This document shows positions 36,957-45,005 of a stretch of 64,000 nucleotides of DNA, piece by piece. A program made the position numbers and the translations under genes. The stretch is from Sulfitobacter faviae (GTDB lineage Bacteria > Pseudomonadota > Alphaproteobacteria > Rhodobacterales > Rhodobacteraceae). The notes below the pieces were generated by a model. That model had not been told where the DNA came from, did not search any database, and worked only from the letters and a program-made list of their open reading frames with translations. How positions within the stretch are numbered: position 1 is the stretch's first letter; each line of letters opens with the position of its first letter. Location of the stretch: contig NZ_PGFQ01000005.1 of NCBI RefSeq assembly GCF_029870955.1, positions 1 to 64,000 on the forward strand, given 5' to 3'.

Positions 36957-38342
36957 ATGGACATCGAGATCGAGGTCAAGATCACCGGGCCGGACGGCAT
37001 GGCACATACGGAGAAGATTGCGACTTTCAGCAAAGGCGCCGAGACCATAGGCGAAATCGGTCTCTCAATCGCCGAAAGCAAAGACCTTTTGTTGCAGCTC
37101 CAGCAGGAGATCGTATCCGCGCAATGCGCGGCTCACTGCGCGAAACGTTCCTGTTGTCCGAGTTGCGGGAGAAAGCTGCGGTGCAAGGGGCGCGGGCGTA
37201 TCCGGTATCGCACGGTCTTTGGAGATGTCACCGTCCCGAGTTCACGCTTCTACCATTGCCAATGTCACGATGGCCCGGCCAGCACCTTCAGCCCATTGAC
37301 TGAACTTCTGCCGGACCATGTCGCGCCGGAGCTGCTCTGGCTGGAAACAAAATGGGCATCTTTGGTGTCATTCGGCGTGACGGCTGACGTTTTGAAGGAC
37401 GTCCTGCCGATCGATGCGCGGCTCAGCCCGGACACCATCCGCAGGCACCTTGGCCGCGCCGCGACACGGATGGAAGGTGAGTTGGCCGAGGAGCGGTTCA
37501 GTTTCATCGAGACCAGCGCCGTATTGCGGGAGCAGCTTCCCAATCCGGAAGGACCGATCACCGTCGGGATCGACGGCGGGTATGTGAAGTCACGGGAGGA
37601 AGGGCAGTCCCACTTCGAGGTGACAGTGGGCAAATCGGTCCCCACGGATCGCCCGAGCCGATATCTCGGCCTCGTCCAGAGCCAAGACGCCAAACCCAAA
37701 CGCCGGCTACATGAGGTGCTGAAGGACCAGGGTTGGCAGGAAAACCAGCCAGTGACCTTCATGACCGACGGCGGCGACACCGTGATCAACATGGCCCTGC
37801 ACATGGCTCCGGCCTCGGAGCACATCCTCGACTGGTTCCACATCACCATGCGGCTTACGGTCATGCAGCAATACGTCAAAGGCCTGGCCCACCATAACGA
37901 GGCGGATGCCGAGAAGCTGGCCAGGTTGCTCCGCCAGATCAAAGGCTTCCTGTGGAACGGGAACCTGCACGACGGGCAACTGGTGGTCGAGGATCTGGTC
38001 ATGGACCTGGACGAAATCGAAACGGATTACGCCAGCATCAAGGCGCTGCGCAAAACGGCTACCGAGTTTGAAACGTACATCGCCAACAACAAGGATATGA
38101 TCCCGAATTATGCGGAGCGCCGACGCTACGGCGAGCGCGTATCCACCGGCTTTGTCGAAAGCACTGTCAACACTGTCGTCGGGAAGCGCTTTGGCAAGAA
38201 GCAGCAGATGCGCTGGTCAAAACAAGGAGCCCACCTCATGCTCCAAACCCGGGCCCGCGCGCTTGACGGGACTCTCCGCGCCAAGTTCGAGCAGTGGTAT
38301 CCCGGTCTGAAATCTCACGAAGAAACGCAAATGGTGGCCTGA
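36957..38342 (+). CDS. ISKra4-family transposase
   Basis: 461 residues. N-terminal zinc-ribbon-like SCCPSCGRKLRCKG, then a DDE-type core with VGIDGGYVK, MTDGGDTVINM and ILDWFHITMRL, ending RYGERVSTGFVESTVN. Complete, with the stop codon overlapping the right inverted repeat, so probably active. Confidence 0.88.
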   Translation: MDIEIEVKITGPDGMAHTEKIATFSKGAETIGEIGLSIAESKDLLLQLQQEIVSAQCAAHCAKRSCCPSCGRKLRCKGRGRIRYRTVFGDVTVPSSRFYHCQCHDGPASTFSPLTELLPDHVAPELLWLETKWASLVSFGVTADVLKDVLPIDARLSPDTIRRHLGRAATRMEGELAEERFSFIETSAVLREQLPNPEGPITVGIDGGYVKSREEGQSHFEVTVGKSVPTDRPSRYLGLVQSQDAKPKRRLHEVLKDQGWQENQPVTFMTDGGDTVINMALHMAPASEHILDWFHITMRLTVMQQYVKGLAHHNEADAEKLARLLRQIKGFLWNGNLHDGQLVVEDLVMDLDEIETDYASIKALRKTATEFETYIANNKDMIPNYAERRRYGERVSTGFVESTVNTVVGKRFGKKQQMRWSKQGAHLMLQTRARALDGTLRAKFEQWYPGLKSHEETQMVA

Positions 38343-38367
38343 TTGCCCCGCACTTTGCGGTGCTCTC

Positions 38368-38655
38368 TTTGCGTAGGTTAAGGCTCGCTGTTTAGCTGAA
38401 AAAGTGCAACGGGTAGGTAATGCTGACGGATTTTGAACCCGTCCTCTTTCGTACCCTTAGGTGCTGTGATTGGGCGGATCGTTGCCCTGACGTTCTGCAA
38501 CGAGAGCCTTCCTCGAAGGCTTTGGCCAAGATTTCTTCGCTGCAGAACTGCGACCTAGCCAGATTGGCCAAACGGTAACGCCTCTGCCCTTAACAAAATG
38601 CCGCCCCCAGTCGGAGGCGGCAGATGTCGTTTCAAAAATGGAGCTTACTTCTGCT
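38368..38655. other. short gap between two insertion sequences
   Basis: 288 bp with two hairpins (GCCTTC-CTC-GAAGGC near 38506-38520; TGCCGCC and GGCGGCA near 38600-38622). Neither has a U-rich tail. No gene is visible. Confidence 0.35.
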
Positions 38656-39471
38656 GGTGTTGTCACATTAACGGTCCTGAGGTTGCTGGTTCATTGATCT
38701 GGGCGTAGGCGGTGTCGATGCAGACACAAAAGATCAGCTACAAACGCCACCGGTTTCCGCCTCAGATCATCGCTCATATTGTCTGGCTTTACGTCCGGTT
38801 CAACTTGAGCCTGCGCGAGGTCGAAGAGCTGATGCTGGAACGTGGCGTCGACGTTTCGTATGAGACAATCCGGCGCTGGAGCGTCAAGTTCGGCCCCCTG
38901 ATCGCCCACGTTCTACAGCGACGGCAGCCGCGCCCCGGCGATGTCTGGCATCTGGACGAAGTCGTTGTGAAGATCGCGGGTCGGTCATACTGGCTCTGGC
39001 GCGCGGTCGACCAACACGGCTTTGTTCTTGAGGAAATTCTCCAATCGAGACGAGACAAGCGCGCCGCAAAGCGGCTTTTGGTCAAGCTGATGAAACGTTG
39101 GGGCTTCGTGCCAAAAAGGATCATTACGGACAAGCTGCGCTCCTATGGTGCCGCAAAGCGCGAGGTCGCGCCTGGCCTTGATCATTGGTCACACAAGGGA
39201 CTCAATAACCGCGCAGAAAACAGCCACTTGCCCTTCCGAAAACGAGAGCGGGTGATGCAAGGCTTCCGATCGCCGGGTGGATTACAACGCTTCGTATCTA
39301 TGAAGTCTGCAACCCGCAATAGTTTCTCTGTCCCAGCCCGCCGCCGCTCTGCGCTCACCATCCGCTACCATCGGCTCGAAGCATTCGAGGCGTGGAAATC
39401 CGCGGCACAGGCCGCTTGATCAACGAACAGCTTGCCAACTTGCAAATTCGGCGAGTTAACGTGACAACACC
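38656..39471 (+). mobile_element. IS6-family insertion sequence, left copy
   Basis: Inverted repeats GGTGTTGTCACATTAAC (38656) and, from 39471 inward, GGTGTTGTCACGTTAAC. Length 816 bp, normal for IS6/IS26-type elements. One transposase gene. Confidence 0.85.
38712..39419 (+). CDS. IS6-family transposase (left copy)
   Basis: 235 residues with a helix-turn-helix (SLREVEELMLERGVDVSYETIRRW) and the DDE core WHLDEVVVKI, ITDKLRSYGAAK and AENSHLPFRKRERVM. Complete and identical in protein sequence to the copy at 43954-44661, which implies a recent duplication. IS6 enzymes move DNA by cointegrate formation. Confidence 0.93.
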   Translation: MSMQTQKISYKRHRFPPQIIAHIVWLYVRFNLSLREVEELMLERGVDVSYETIRRWSVKFGPLIAHVLQRRQPRPGDVWHLDEVVVKIAGRSYWLWRAVDQHGFVLEEILQSRRDKRAAKRLLVKLMKRWGFVPKRIITDKLRSYGAAKREVAPGLDHWSHKGLNNRAENSHLPFRKRERVMQGFRSPGGLQRFVSMKSATRNSFSVPARRRSALTIRYHRLEAFEAWKSAAQAA

Positions 39472-39621
39472 CTGTGGAGTTCTACGGCTTGGTATGAGTT
39501 CCGTCCCAAACACTTGCATTTAGCGGATATTCCGAATGAACTGGCTTACAAGGGCGAAGCTTGGAAAGGCTGTAGCCTCAGAGCGCACAGCGAGAGTTTT
39601 TGCAATCCGCTGCATTAATAA
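39472..39621 (+). pseudogene. possible remnant of an integrase-repeat protein
   Basis: The frame from 39472 reads WYEFRPKHLHLADIPNELA then YKGEAWKG, resembling the repeat unit (AWYKxx..P.DIPxxPxxxYKxxGWxGWGDWLG) found beside phage-type integrases. It stops at 39621 and is cut on the left by the IS6 copy. Weak similarity, judged by eye. Confidence 0.35.
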
Positions 39622-39979
39622 ATCTCAGAAAAACACAAGCATGTCTGATTGGCACACGATCTCGCTTTCTGACGCTGCACGCAGGTTATTTCAGGGATGT
39701 ATTGCTGCAGCGAGTAAAGTCCTCCGAACCAGGTCCGCGATAGCCTCTATCAACGTCTGATCGCTATCTCCAGATGAGTTGTTGATCAATTCTTGGATGA
39801 GCCTGTCTTTCGCCGATCATCTCTGGAAACCGGGCATAGCAAGCGAAAGATGATCTACATCAAGCGCGTTCGCGAACCTTCGGGCAACTGCGTAGGCGCC
39901 CCTTCGCCCTTCCCGAACCAAAGCAAATCACATCAGCAACCACCCACCCTACCGACGGTCAGCACACCCTAACCCCATA
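39622..39979. other. intergenic region without recognised genes
   Basis: 358 bp between the integrase-like remnant and the copper operon promoter. No reading frame or repeat that I can support. Confidence 0.4.
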
Positions 39980-39993
39980 TGTAACCATATGTA
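39980..39993 (+). promoter_or_regulatory. TGTA-N6-TGTA direct repeat before the copper operon
   Basis: TGTA-ACCATA-TGTA followed after 3 bp by TTGATC, a -35-like hexamer. One of five such boxes in the right half of the window; predicted binding site of the response regulator encoded at 59546-60264. Confidence 0.65.
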
Positions 39994-40056
39994 TTCTTGA
40001 TCCTTTGCAGGCGTTCCGGCGATAAAACCTCCAGTTCCACGGAGGGCACGTGAATC

Positions 40057-40188
40057 ATGGATCCGACAAATTCAGAACTCGAAACAGGCCCCGCGCTGAC
40101 CCTCGCAAGTTGCAAGGCAGAACCGCGCGTAAACGCCCCCGGCACGTGCCGTGTTCGAAGCGAACTGTGCCGAGCCGGGTGCGACTGA
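40057..40188 (+). CDS. 43-residue cysteine-containing small ORF upstream of pcoA
   Basis: ATG 40057 has GGAGGG about 10 bp upstream. The product begins MDPTNSELETGPALTLASCK and has four cysteines (SCK, GTC, LCRAGC), no signal peptide and no known domain. It lies in the 270-bp leader between the regulatory box at 39980 and pcoA. It could be a metal-binding peptide or a leader whose translation affects pcoA expression. Coding status is inferred from the ribosome site and codon pattern only. Confidence 0.4.
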   Translation: MDPTNSELETGPALTLASCKAEPRVNAPGTCRVRSELCRAGCD

Positions 40189-40262
40189 CCTCCAAAACGC
40201 CGTCGAACCCTTGAGCACGCGCGCTGCGGCACCTTTCAGACAGACTAATACAAGGAAAACGA

Positions 40263-42248
40263 ATGCAATTCTTCAATAGAAAGCAGCTGGCCCTCTGGGA
40301 TACGGCGCTCAGTACCTCTGAAGAGCTGGCGAAGGGGTTGTCGCGGCGTCAGTTCGGCTTGGCTGCGGCTGCGGCTTTTGCGATGCCCAAAGCGTTGAGC
40401 GCGCATGGCTCCACGCAGGTGACCTCTCAGGGAACCTACAATATCACAGTCGACCCGGTGCGCATCAACACGGGCGATTTTCAGAAGATGGGCGTGGGCT
40501 ACAACCGCAGCCAGATTCCGACGATCCTGCGCTTCAAGGAAGGTGAGGAGGTTACGATAAACGTGACCAACAACCTCAGCGAAAGCACCTCGATCCACTG
40601 GCATGGACTTATCGTGCCCTTCCGTCAGGACGGCGTTCCGGGGATCAGCTTCAACGGCATCGCCCCCGGTCAGACCTTTACCTATCGCTTCCCGATCCAG
40701 CAGGCCGGGACCTATTGGTTCCACAGCCATTCAGGCCTTCAGGAGCCGGATGGCGCCTACGGTGCGATCGTGATCGAGCCGCGCGGCAGGGAACGCATAC
40801 CAGCGCACCGCGACTATGTCGTTCAGCTGGCCGACAAACATCCCCATCCGGGCAACCGCATCTTGCGGAACCTCAAGATGCAGTCCGACTACTACAACCG
40901 TTCGCAGCGCACTTTTCAGGACCTGATCCGGGACGCCCGCATGGACGGTCTCAAGGCGACGCTGAAAGAGCGCCGCATGTGGGGGCGCATGCGCATGCTG
41001 CCGAGCGACGTCGAAGACGTGCAGGGATTTACCTCGCTGATCAACGGTCGCAGCACGTCGCAAAACTGGACCGGTTTGTTCCGGCCCGGTGAGAAGGTCC
41101 GCCTTCGGATCATCAACTCCTCCGCGATGACCTACTTCGACATGCGGATACCGGGACTGAAAATGGTCGTCGTGCAGGCTGACGGCAACGATGTGGAGCC
41201 TGTCGCCGTGGATGAACTGCGGGTCGCGGTTGCCGAGACCTATGATGTCATCGTCCAGCCTACGCAGAACAAGGTCTATAGCATTATTGCGGAATCCATG
41301 GGCCGCAACGGGCTTGTTCGGGGCACCCTGTCACCCAGAGAGGGCTATGCCGGTGCCGTGCCCCGTCTCAGACCCAAGCCCTTGCTCACCATGGCCGACA
41401 TGAGCGGCATGATGGGCGGTATGGGTATGGATATGGGCATGGGTATGGGCGACCACGTCATGCAGAACATGACCGGAATGAACCACACCGACATGACAGG
41501 CATGGACCATTCAAACATGCAATCCAGCCAGCAGCCCCCGATGCCTGCGATGACCCCGTCAGAGGAAAAGCCGAAGAAAAAGACTTCGATGGCTGGGATG
41601 GACCATACGCAGATGCAAAAGCCTGCGATGGACGGCATGGACCACACGCAGATGCAGCAGAAGAAAAAGGCACCGATGTCAGGCATGAACCATGCCCAGA
41701 TGCAGAAGCCCGCAATGGACGGTATGAGCGGCATGGACAGTATGAGCGGAATGGCAATGTCTGATGGCGGCGATCCGTTCTATGTCCCGGGCAGCGGACT
41801 GACGCCTGTCGCGTACAACGGCGGCAAGTTCCTGTCCTACGCAGACCTGCGCGCCGCCAGCCCTCGTTACCGTCACCGCGCACCCTCACGCACCATCGTG
41901 TTGCGGCTGACCGGTAACATGGAGCGCTACATCTGGTCGATCAACGACGTGAAATACGACGATGCCGCCCCGATCACGCTCCGATACGGCGAGCGGGTGC
42001 GCATGCGGTTCATCAACGAAACGATGATGTCGCATCCGATGCACCTGCACGGGATGTGGTCGATCATCGATGCCGGTCACGGTCCGCGCAATCCCATCAA
42101 GCACACCGTGAACATCAATCCCGCCGCCACGACGGACATCGAAGTCGAGGCCGACGCCCCCGGTCAATGGGCGTTCCACTGTCACCTCAGCTACCACGCG
42201 CGGGCGGGAATGTTCCGCAAGGTCGTGGTCAAGGGACGCGCGGCTTGA
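40263..42248 (+). CDS. pcoA: copper resistance multicopper oxidase (CopA/PcoA type)
   Basis: 661-residue periplasmic multicopper oxidase. A twin-arginine signal (GLSRRQFGLAAAAAFAMP, about residues 25-42) is followed by three cupredoxin domains. Copper motifs: IHWHG and FHSHSG, then HPMHLHG and HCHLSYHARAGM near the C-terminus. Between domains 2 and 3 is a Met-rich stretch with repeated MDHTQM and MSGM units (about residues 380-500) that should bind Cu(I). PcoA-type enzymes oxidise or sequester periplasmic copper. First gene of pcoA-copB-cupredoxin, inside the IS6 composite. Confidence 0.93.
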   Translation: MQFFNRKQLALWDTALSTSEELAKGLSRRQFGLAAAAAFAMPKALSAHGSTQVTSQGTYNITVDPVRINTGDFQKMGVGYNRSQIPTILRFKEGEEVTINVTNNLSESTSIHWHGLIVPFRQDGVPGISFNGIAPGQTFTYRFPIQQAGTYWFHSHSGLQEPDGAYGAIVIEPRGRERIPAHRDYVVQLADKHPHPGNRILRNLKMQSDYYNRSQRTFQDLIRDARMDGLKATLKERRMWGRMRMLPSDVEDVQGFTSLINGRSTSQNWTGLFRPGEKVRLRIINSSAMTYFDMRIPGLKMVVVQADGNDVEPVAVDELRVAVAETYDVIVQPTQNKVYSIIAESMGRNGLVRGTLSPREGYAGAVPRLRPKPLLTMADMSGMMGGMGMDMGMGMGDHVMQNMTGMNHTDMTGMDHSNMQSSQQPPMPAMTPSEEKPKKKTSMAGMDHTQMQKPAMDGMDHTQMQQKKKAPMSGMNHAQMQKPAMDGMSGMDSMSGMAMSDGGDPFYVPGSGLTPVAYNGGKFLSYADLRAASPRYRHRAPSRTIVLRLTGNMERYIWSINDVKYDDAAPITLRYGERVRMRFINETMMSHPMHLHGMWSIIDAGHGPRNPIKHTVNINPAATTDIEVEADAPGQWAFHCHLSYHARAGMFRKVVVKGRAA

Positions 42249-42274
42249 GCCGGGAAATACAAAGGACGAACGTA

Positions 42275-42994
42275 ATGAAATACAGTCAACTCGCCGGACT
42301 GGCCGGCCTCATCCTTCCTTGGGCCTCGCTCGTGCAGGCTCAGCCCGTCAAACAAACCGAACAGCTGATCTGGGGCGTGCAGGCGGAACAGTTGGAAATT
42401 CGCGCACTGGATGACGAAGAGGTCCTTGTCTGGGATTTCGACGCCCTCATCGGCACGGATGAGCTCAAGCTGGTGTGGCGCAGCGAAGCTGAATACGGTC
42501 TTTCGTCCGATGAGTTCGAAAGCCTCGAAAACCAGCTACGTCTCCGGTTTCCAATCTCGACCTTCTTTAACGGCGTGGTCGGAGCCTATGCCAGCACACC
42601 CGAGGGCGTTCCGGAACGCTACGCGGCTGTCGTGGGGGTAAAAGGGCTCGCGCCGCAGTGGTTCGAGATCGACGCCGATCTCTACCTCTCCGACTATTCG
42701 TTCTTCAGTTTCGAGGCGGAATACGAACTGCTCCTTACCAACCGTCTGATCCTGACCCCGAACATCGAGATCGATATGCCGCTGAAGGATGACATCGCCC
42801 GGGGGCGGGGTGCGGGTGGCGCAGTCATGGAGATCGGTGCGCGGCTGAGTTACGACCTCATCGACCGTGCGGTCTCACCCTATATCGGCGTCAACTACGA
42901 GACCTCGTTCGGCGACACGCGGGACATCACCCGCGCGGCCGGTGGGGATACAGATGAGTTCTCGGTCGTGATCGGTACACGCCTTCAATTCTGA
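42275..42994 (+). CDS. copB: copper resistance protein B (outer membrane)
   Basis: 239 residues from ATG 42275 with a signal peptide ending VQA-QPV. The body is a run of amphipathic beta strands with alternating aromatic residues and ends in GTRLQF, a typical outer-membrane C-terminal Phe. WGVQAEQLEIR and LVWDFDALIGTDELKLVWRSE are CopB/PcoB signatures. The His/Met-rich N-terminal region of long CopB proteins is absent. It is 26 bp downstream of pcoA and works with it. Confidence 0.9.
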   Translation: MKYSQLAGLAGLILPWASLVQAQPVKQTEQLIWGVQAEQLEIRALDDEEVLVWDFDALIGTDELKLVWRSEAEYGLSSDEFESLENQLRLRFPISTFFNGVVGAYASTPEGVPERYAAVVGVKGLAPQWFEIDADLYLSDYSFFSFEAEYELLLTNRLILTPNIEIDMPLKDDIARGRGAGGAVMEIGARLSYDLIDRAVSPYIGVNYETSFGDTRDITRAAGGDTDEFSVVIGTRLQF

Positions 42995-43078
42995 GATTTG
43001 TTCCTGCGGGAGCAATCCGGAGGGCTGATGAGTCCTCCGGCCAATACCTGAACCCAAAAGCAACCAAGGACTAAACAG

Positions 43079-43576
43079 ATGAAACATCTACTGCTGACAA
43101 TCGCACTGGCTTCCTCCTTTGCGGCACCGGGGTTTGCCGGCGAAGCGGCTCACGGAAACAAGTCCGGCGACACCCATGGAGAAATGAAGATCGGCATGCC
43201 CGGCGATGCCGCTGCGGTGGACCGCACGGTCGAGATCGACATGGTCGAAACAGACGACGGCGAAATGCTGTTCAAGGGCGGCGATCTGGATTTCAAAGAA
43301 GGCGAGACCGTCCGTTTCGTCGTCCGCAACGAGGGCGAGTTGGACCATGAGTTCATTCTCGACTCGCAAAAGAAGAACGCCGCGCACAAGAACGAAATGG
43401 CGGATATGAGCGGTATGAATATGGGTCATAATGAGCCCAACCGCATCCGGCTCGCGCCCGGCGAAGATGCCGAAATCATCTGGACATTTGCAAATAACGG
43501 CACGTTCGAAGCTGCTTGCCTGATCCCCGGTCATTACGAATCCGGCATGTTCCGCGAAGTCTCCGTTACTCACTAA
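43079..43576 (+). CDS. cupredoxin-fold copper-binding protein
   Basis: 165 residues, signal peptide (MKHLLLTIALASSFAAPGFA) and one plastocyanin/azurin-like domain. Type 1 copper ligands are visible: His in GELDHEF and Cys-His-Met in CLIPGHYESGM. Met/His-rich inserts (MADMSGMNMGHNEP) add extra copper sites. Resembles CopI-like cupredoxins that accompany copA-copB. Third gene of the operon, followed by a terminator hairpin. Confidence 0.85.
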   Translation: MKHLLLTIALASSFAAPGFAGEAAHGNKSGDTHGEMKIGMPGDAAAVDRTVEIDMVETDDGEMLFKGGDLDFKEGETVRFVVRNEGELDHEFILDSQKKNAAHKNEMADMSGMNMGHNEPNRIRLAPGEDAEIIWTFANNGTFEAACLIPGHYESGMFREVSVTH

Positions 43577-43624
43577 ACGGTCAGTGCGGATCGCGAGCAC
43601 CGCCTTGCGATAACGTTAATACCA

Positions 43625-43655
43625 GAACGGGCGTACACCGCGCCCGTTCTTTCCC
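43625..43655 (+). terminator. rho-independent-type terminator after the copper operon
   Basis: Perfect 9-bp stem GAACGGGCG/CGCCCGTTC with a 7-base loop, followed by CTTTCCCCC-type pyrimidines. It ends the pcoA-copB-cupredoxin unit. Confidence 0.6.
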
Positions 43656-43902
43656 CCGTTGGGCGCCCGTCTGCGACGATGGTGTACCGCGCCAGCGGCG
43701 GTAGTACCCAGATCCGACGTTTGCAGCAACGCCAGATCGAAGCTGAAAGCCGGGGCCTGACGAAGGCCGAACGCAGAACCCGTGAAAGAAAAGGGACATT
43801 GAAGGGCACGAACTCGGCCGTCTCGACAACCGAAGGGCTGCGCCCGATCGATACGGGTGATACATCGCGCCCATTGTTCAAGGTGGAGAGATGGTGAATT
43901 GA
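43656..43902. other. stretch between the copper operon and the right IS6 copy
   Basis: Open frames exist on both strands but show no recognisable domain or ribosome site; no supported gene. Confidence 0.35.
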
Positions 43903-44717
43903 GGTGTTGTCACGTTAACTCGCCGAATTTGCAAGTGGCAAGCTGTTCGTTGATCAAGCGGCCTGTGCCGCGGATTTCCACGCCTCGAATGCTTCGAGCC
44001 GATGGTAGCGGATGGTGAGCGCAGAGCGGCGGCGGGCTGGGACAGAGAAACTATTGCGGGTTGCAGACTTCATAGATACGAAGCGTTGTAATCCACCCGG
44101 CGATCGGAAGCCTTGCATCACCCGCTCTCGTTTTCGGAAGGGCAAGTGGCTGTTTTCTGCGCGGTTATTGAGTCCCTTGTGTGACCAATGATCAAGGCCA
44201 GGCGCGACCTCGCGCTTTGCGGCACCATAGGAGCGCAGCTTGTCCGTAATGATCCTTTTTGGCACGAAGCCCCAACGTTTCATCAGCTTGACCAAAAGCC
44301 GCTTTGCGGCGCGCTTGTCTCGTCTCGATTGGAGAATTTCCTCAAGAACAAAGCCGTGTTGGTCGACCGCGCGCCAGAGCCAGTATGACCGACCCGCGAT
44401 CTTCACAACGACTTCGTCCAGATGCCAGACATCGCCGGGGCGCGGCTGCCGTCGCTGTAGAACGTGGGCGATCAGGGGGCCGAACTTGACGCTCCAGCGC
44501 CGGATTGTCTCATACGAAACGTCGACGCCACGTTCCAGCATCAGCTCTTCGACCTCGCGCAGGCTCAAGTTGAACCGGACGTAAAGCCAGACAATATGAG
44601 CGATGATCTGAGGCGGAAACCGGTGGCGTTTGTAGCTGATCTTTTGTGTCTGCATCGACACCGCCTACGCCCAGATCAATGAACCAGCAACCTCAGGACC
44701 GTTAATGTGACAACACC
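43903..44717 (-). mobile_element. IS6-family insertion sequence, right copy (inverted)
   Basis: 815 bp with GGTGTTGTCACGTTAAC at 43903 and the complement of GGTGTTGTCACATTAAC ending at 44717. Same element as at 38656, opposite orientation, one base shorter near the inner end. Confidence 0.85.
43954..44661 (-). CDS. IS6-family transposase (right copy)
   Basis: 235 residues, identical in protein sequence to the left copy (38712-39419), with the DDE core WHLDEVVVKI, ITDKLRSYGAAK and AENSHLPFRKRERVM. Complete and presumably active. Confidence 0.93.
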   Translation of the reverse strand: MSMQTQKISYKRHRFPPQIIAHIVWLYVRFNLSLREVEELMLERGVDVSYETIRRWSVKFGPLIAHVLQRRQPRPGDVWHLDEVVVKIAGRSYWLWRAVDQHGFVLEEILQSRRDKRAAKRLLVKLMKRWGFVPKRIITDKLRSYGAAKREVAPGLDHWSHKGLNNRAENSHLPFRKRERVMQGFRSPGGLQRFVSMKSATRNSFSVPARRRSALTIRYHRLEAFEAWKSAAQAA

Positions 44718-44776
44718 TCTTCTTCCTTCTCTCAATTGCTAAGCGTTCAACTAAGTCATCCGCATTTGGTTTCAAT

Positions 44777-44790
44777 TTCCAGCGCTGGAA
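44777..44790. promoter_or_regulatory. CueR/HmrR-like dyad downstream of the composite transposon
   Basis: Perfect palindrome TTCCAGCGCTGGAA, the core of copper-sensing MerR operators. Neither strand shows a good -35/-10 pair with 19-bp spacing, so it may be a remnant left when the IS6 copy inserted next to it. Confidence 0.4.
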
Positions 44791-44912
44791 GGTTGGAGGC
44801 CGCGGTTGCGATTGAAATGTTCAATGAAGAAAAAAGCTTCTATTGGCCTTCCTGCTACGAACGCGGACTTCGTCGCGTTATTCTCGCAGCGGGATGGCTT
44901 CACAAACGACAT

Positions 44913-44958
44913 TGTATCCGTTTGTAAAGTTGACCAACCGGGAGATGCAGCCATAGAG
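44913..44958 (+). promoter_or_regulatory. TGTA-N6-TGTA box and promoter of the scsB/dsbD-like gene
   Basis: TGTA-TCCGTT-TGTA (44913-44926), 3 bp, then -35 TTGACC (44930-44935), 17 bp, -10 ATAGAG (44953-44958). The box abuts the -35, as is usual for activation by OmpR-type regulators. Confidence 0.65.
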
Positions 44959-45005
44959 GTGCTTCGGATTTCGATCTCGGGACAAGGGTGGAAGCGAGCC
45001 AAAAG

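Larger units (their letters stand above)
35513..38367 (+). mobile_element. ISKra4-family insertion sequence with two passenger genes
   Basis: Terminal inverted repeats of about 27 bp: GAGAGTACCGCAAAGTGTG at 35513 and, on the opposite strand from 38367, GAGAGCACCGCAAAGTGCG (about 23 of 27 positions equal). They enclose a pRiA4b ORF-3-like gene, a serine resolvase and the transposase, all on the plus strand; the transposase stop lies at the right repeat. No obvious target duplication. Confidence 0.75.
38656..44717. mobile_element. IS6-family composite transposon carrying copper resistance genes
   Basis: Two nearly identical IS6-family copies in inverted orientation (38656-39471 and 43903-44717) enclose pcoA, copB and a cupredoxin gene. 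The copies' proteins are identical and their DNA differs by at least one base (CCAAC versus CCAC near the inner ends). No 8-bp duplication was found at the outer ends, so movement as a unit is inferred, not proven. Confidence 0.65.

Noticed and set aside
38505..38622. Two hairpins that could be terminators
   Set aside because: No U-tract follows either stem and no gene ends close by.
43679..43897. Open frames on both strands between the copper operon and the right IS6 copy
   Set aside because: No ribosome site or recognisable domain; low-complexity Arg-rich translation.
38648..44725. Target-site duplication of the IS6 composite
   Set aside because: The outer 8-bp flanks (CTTCTGCT and TCTTCTTC) do not match, nor do inner/outer combinations.
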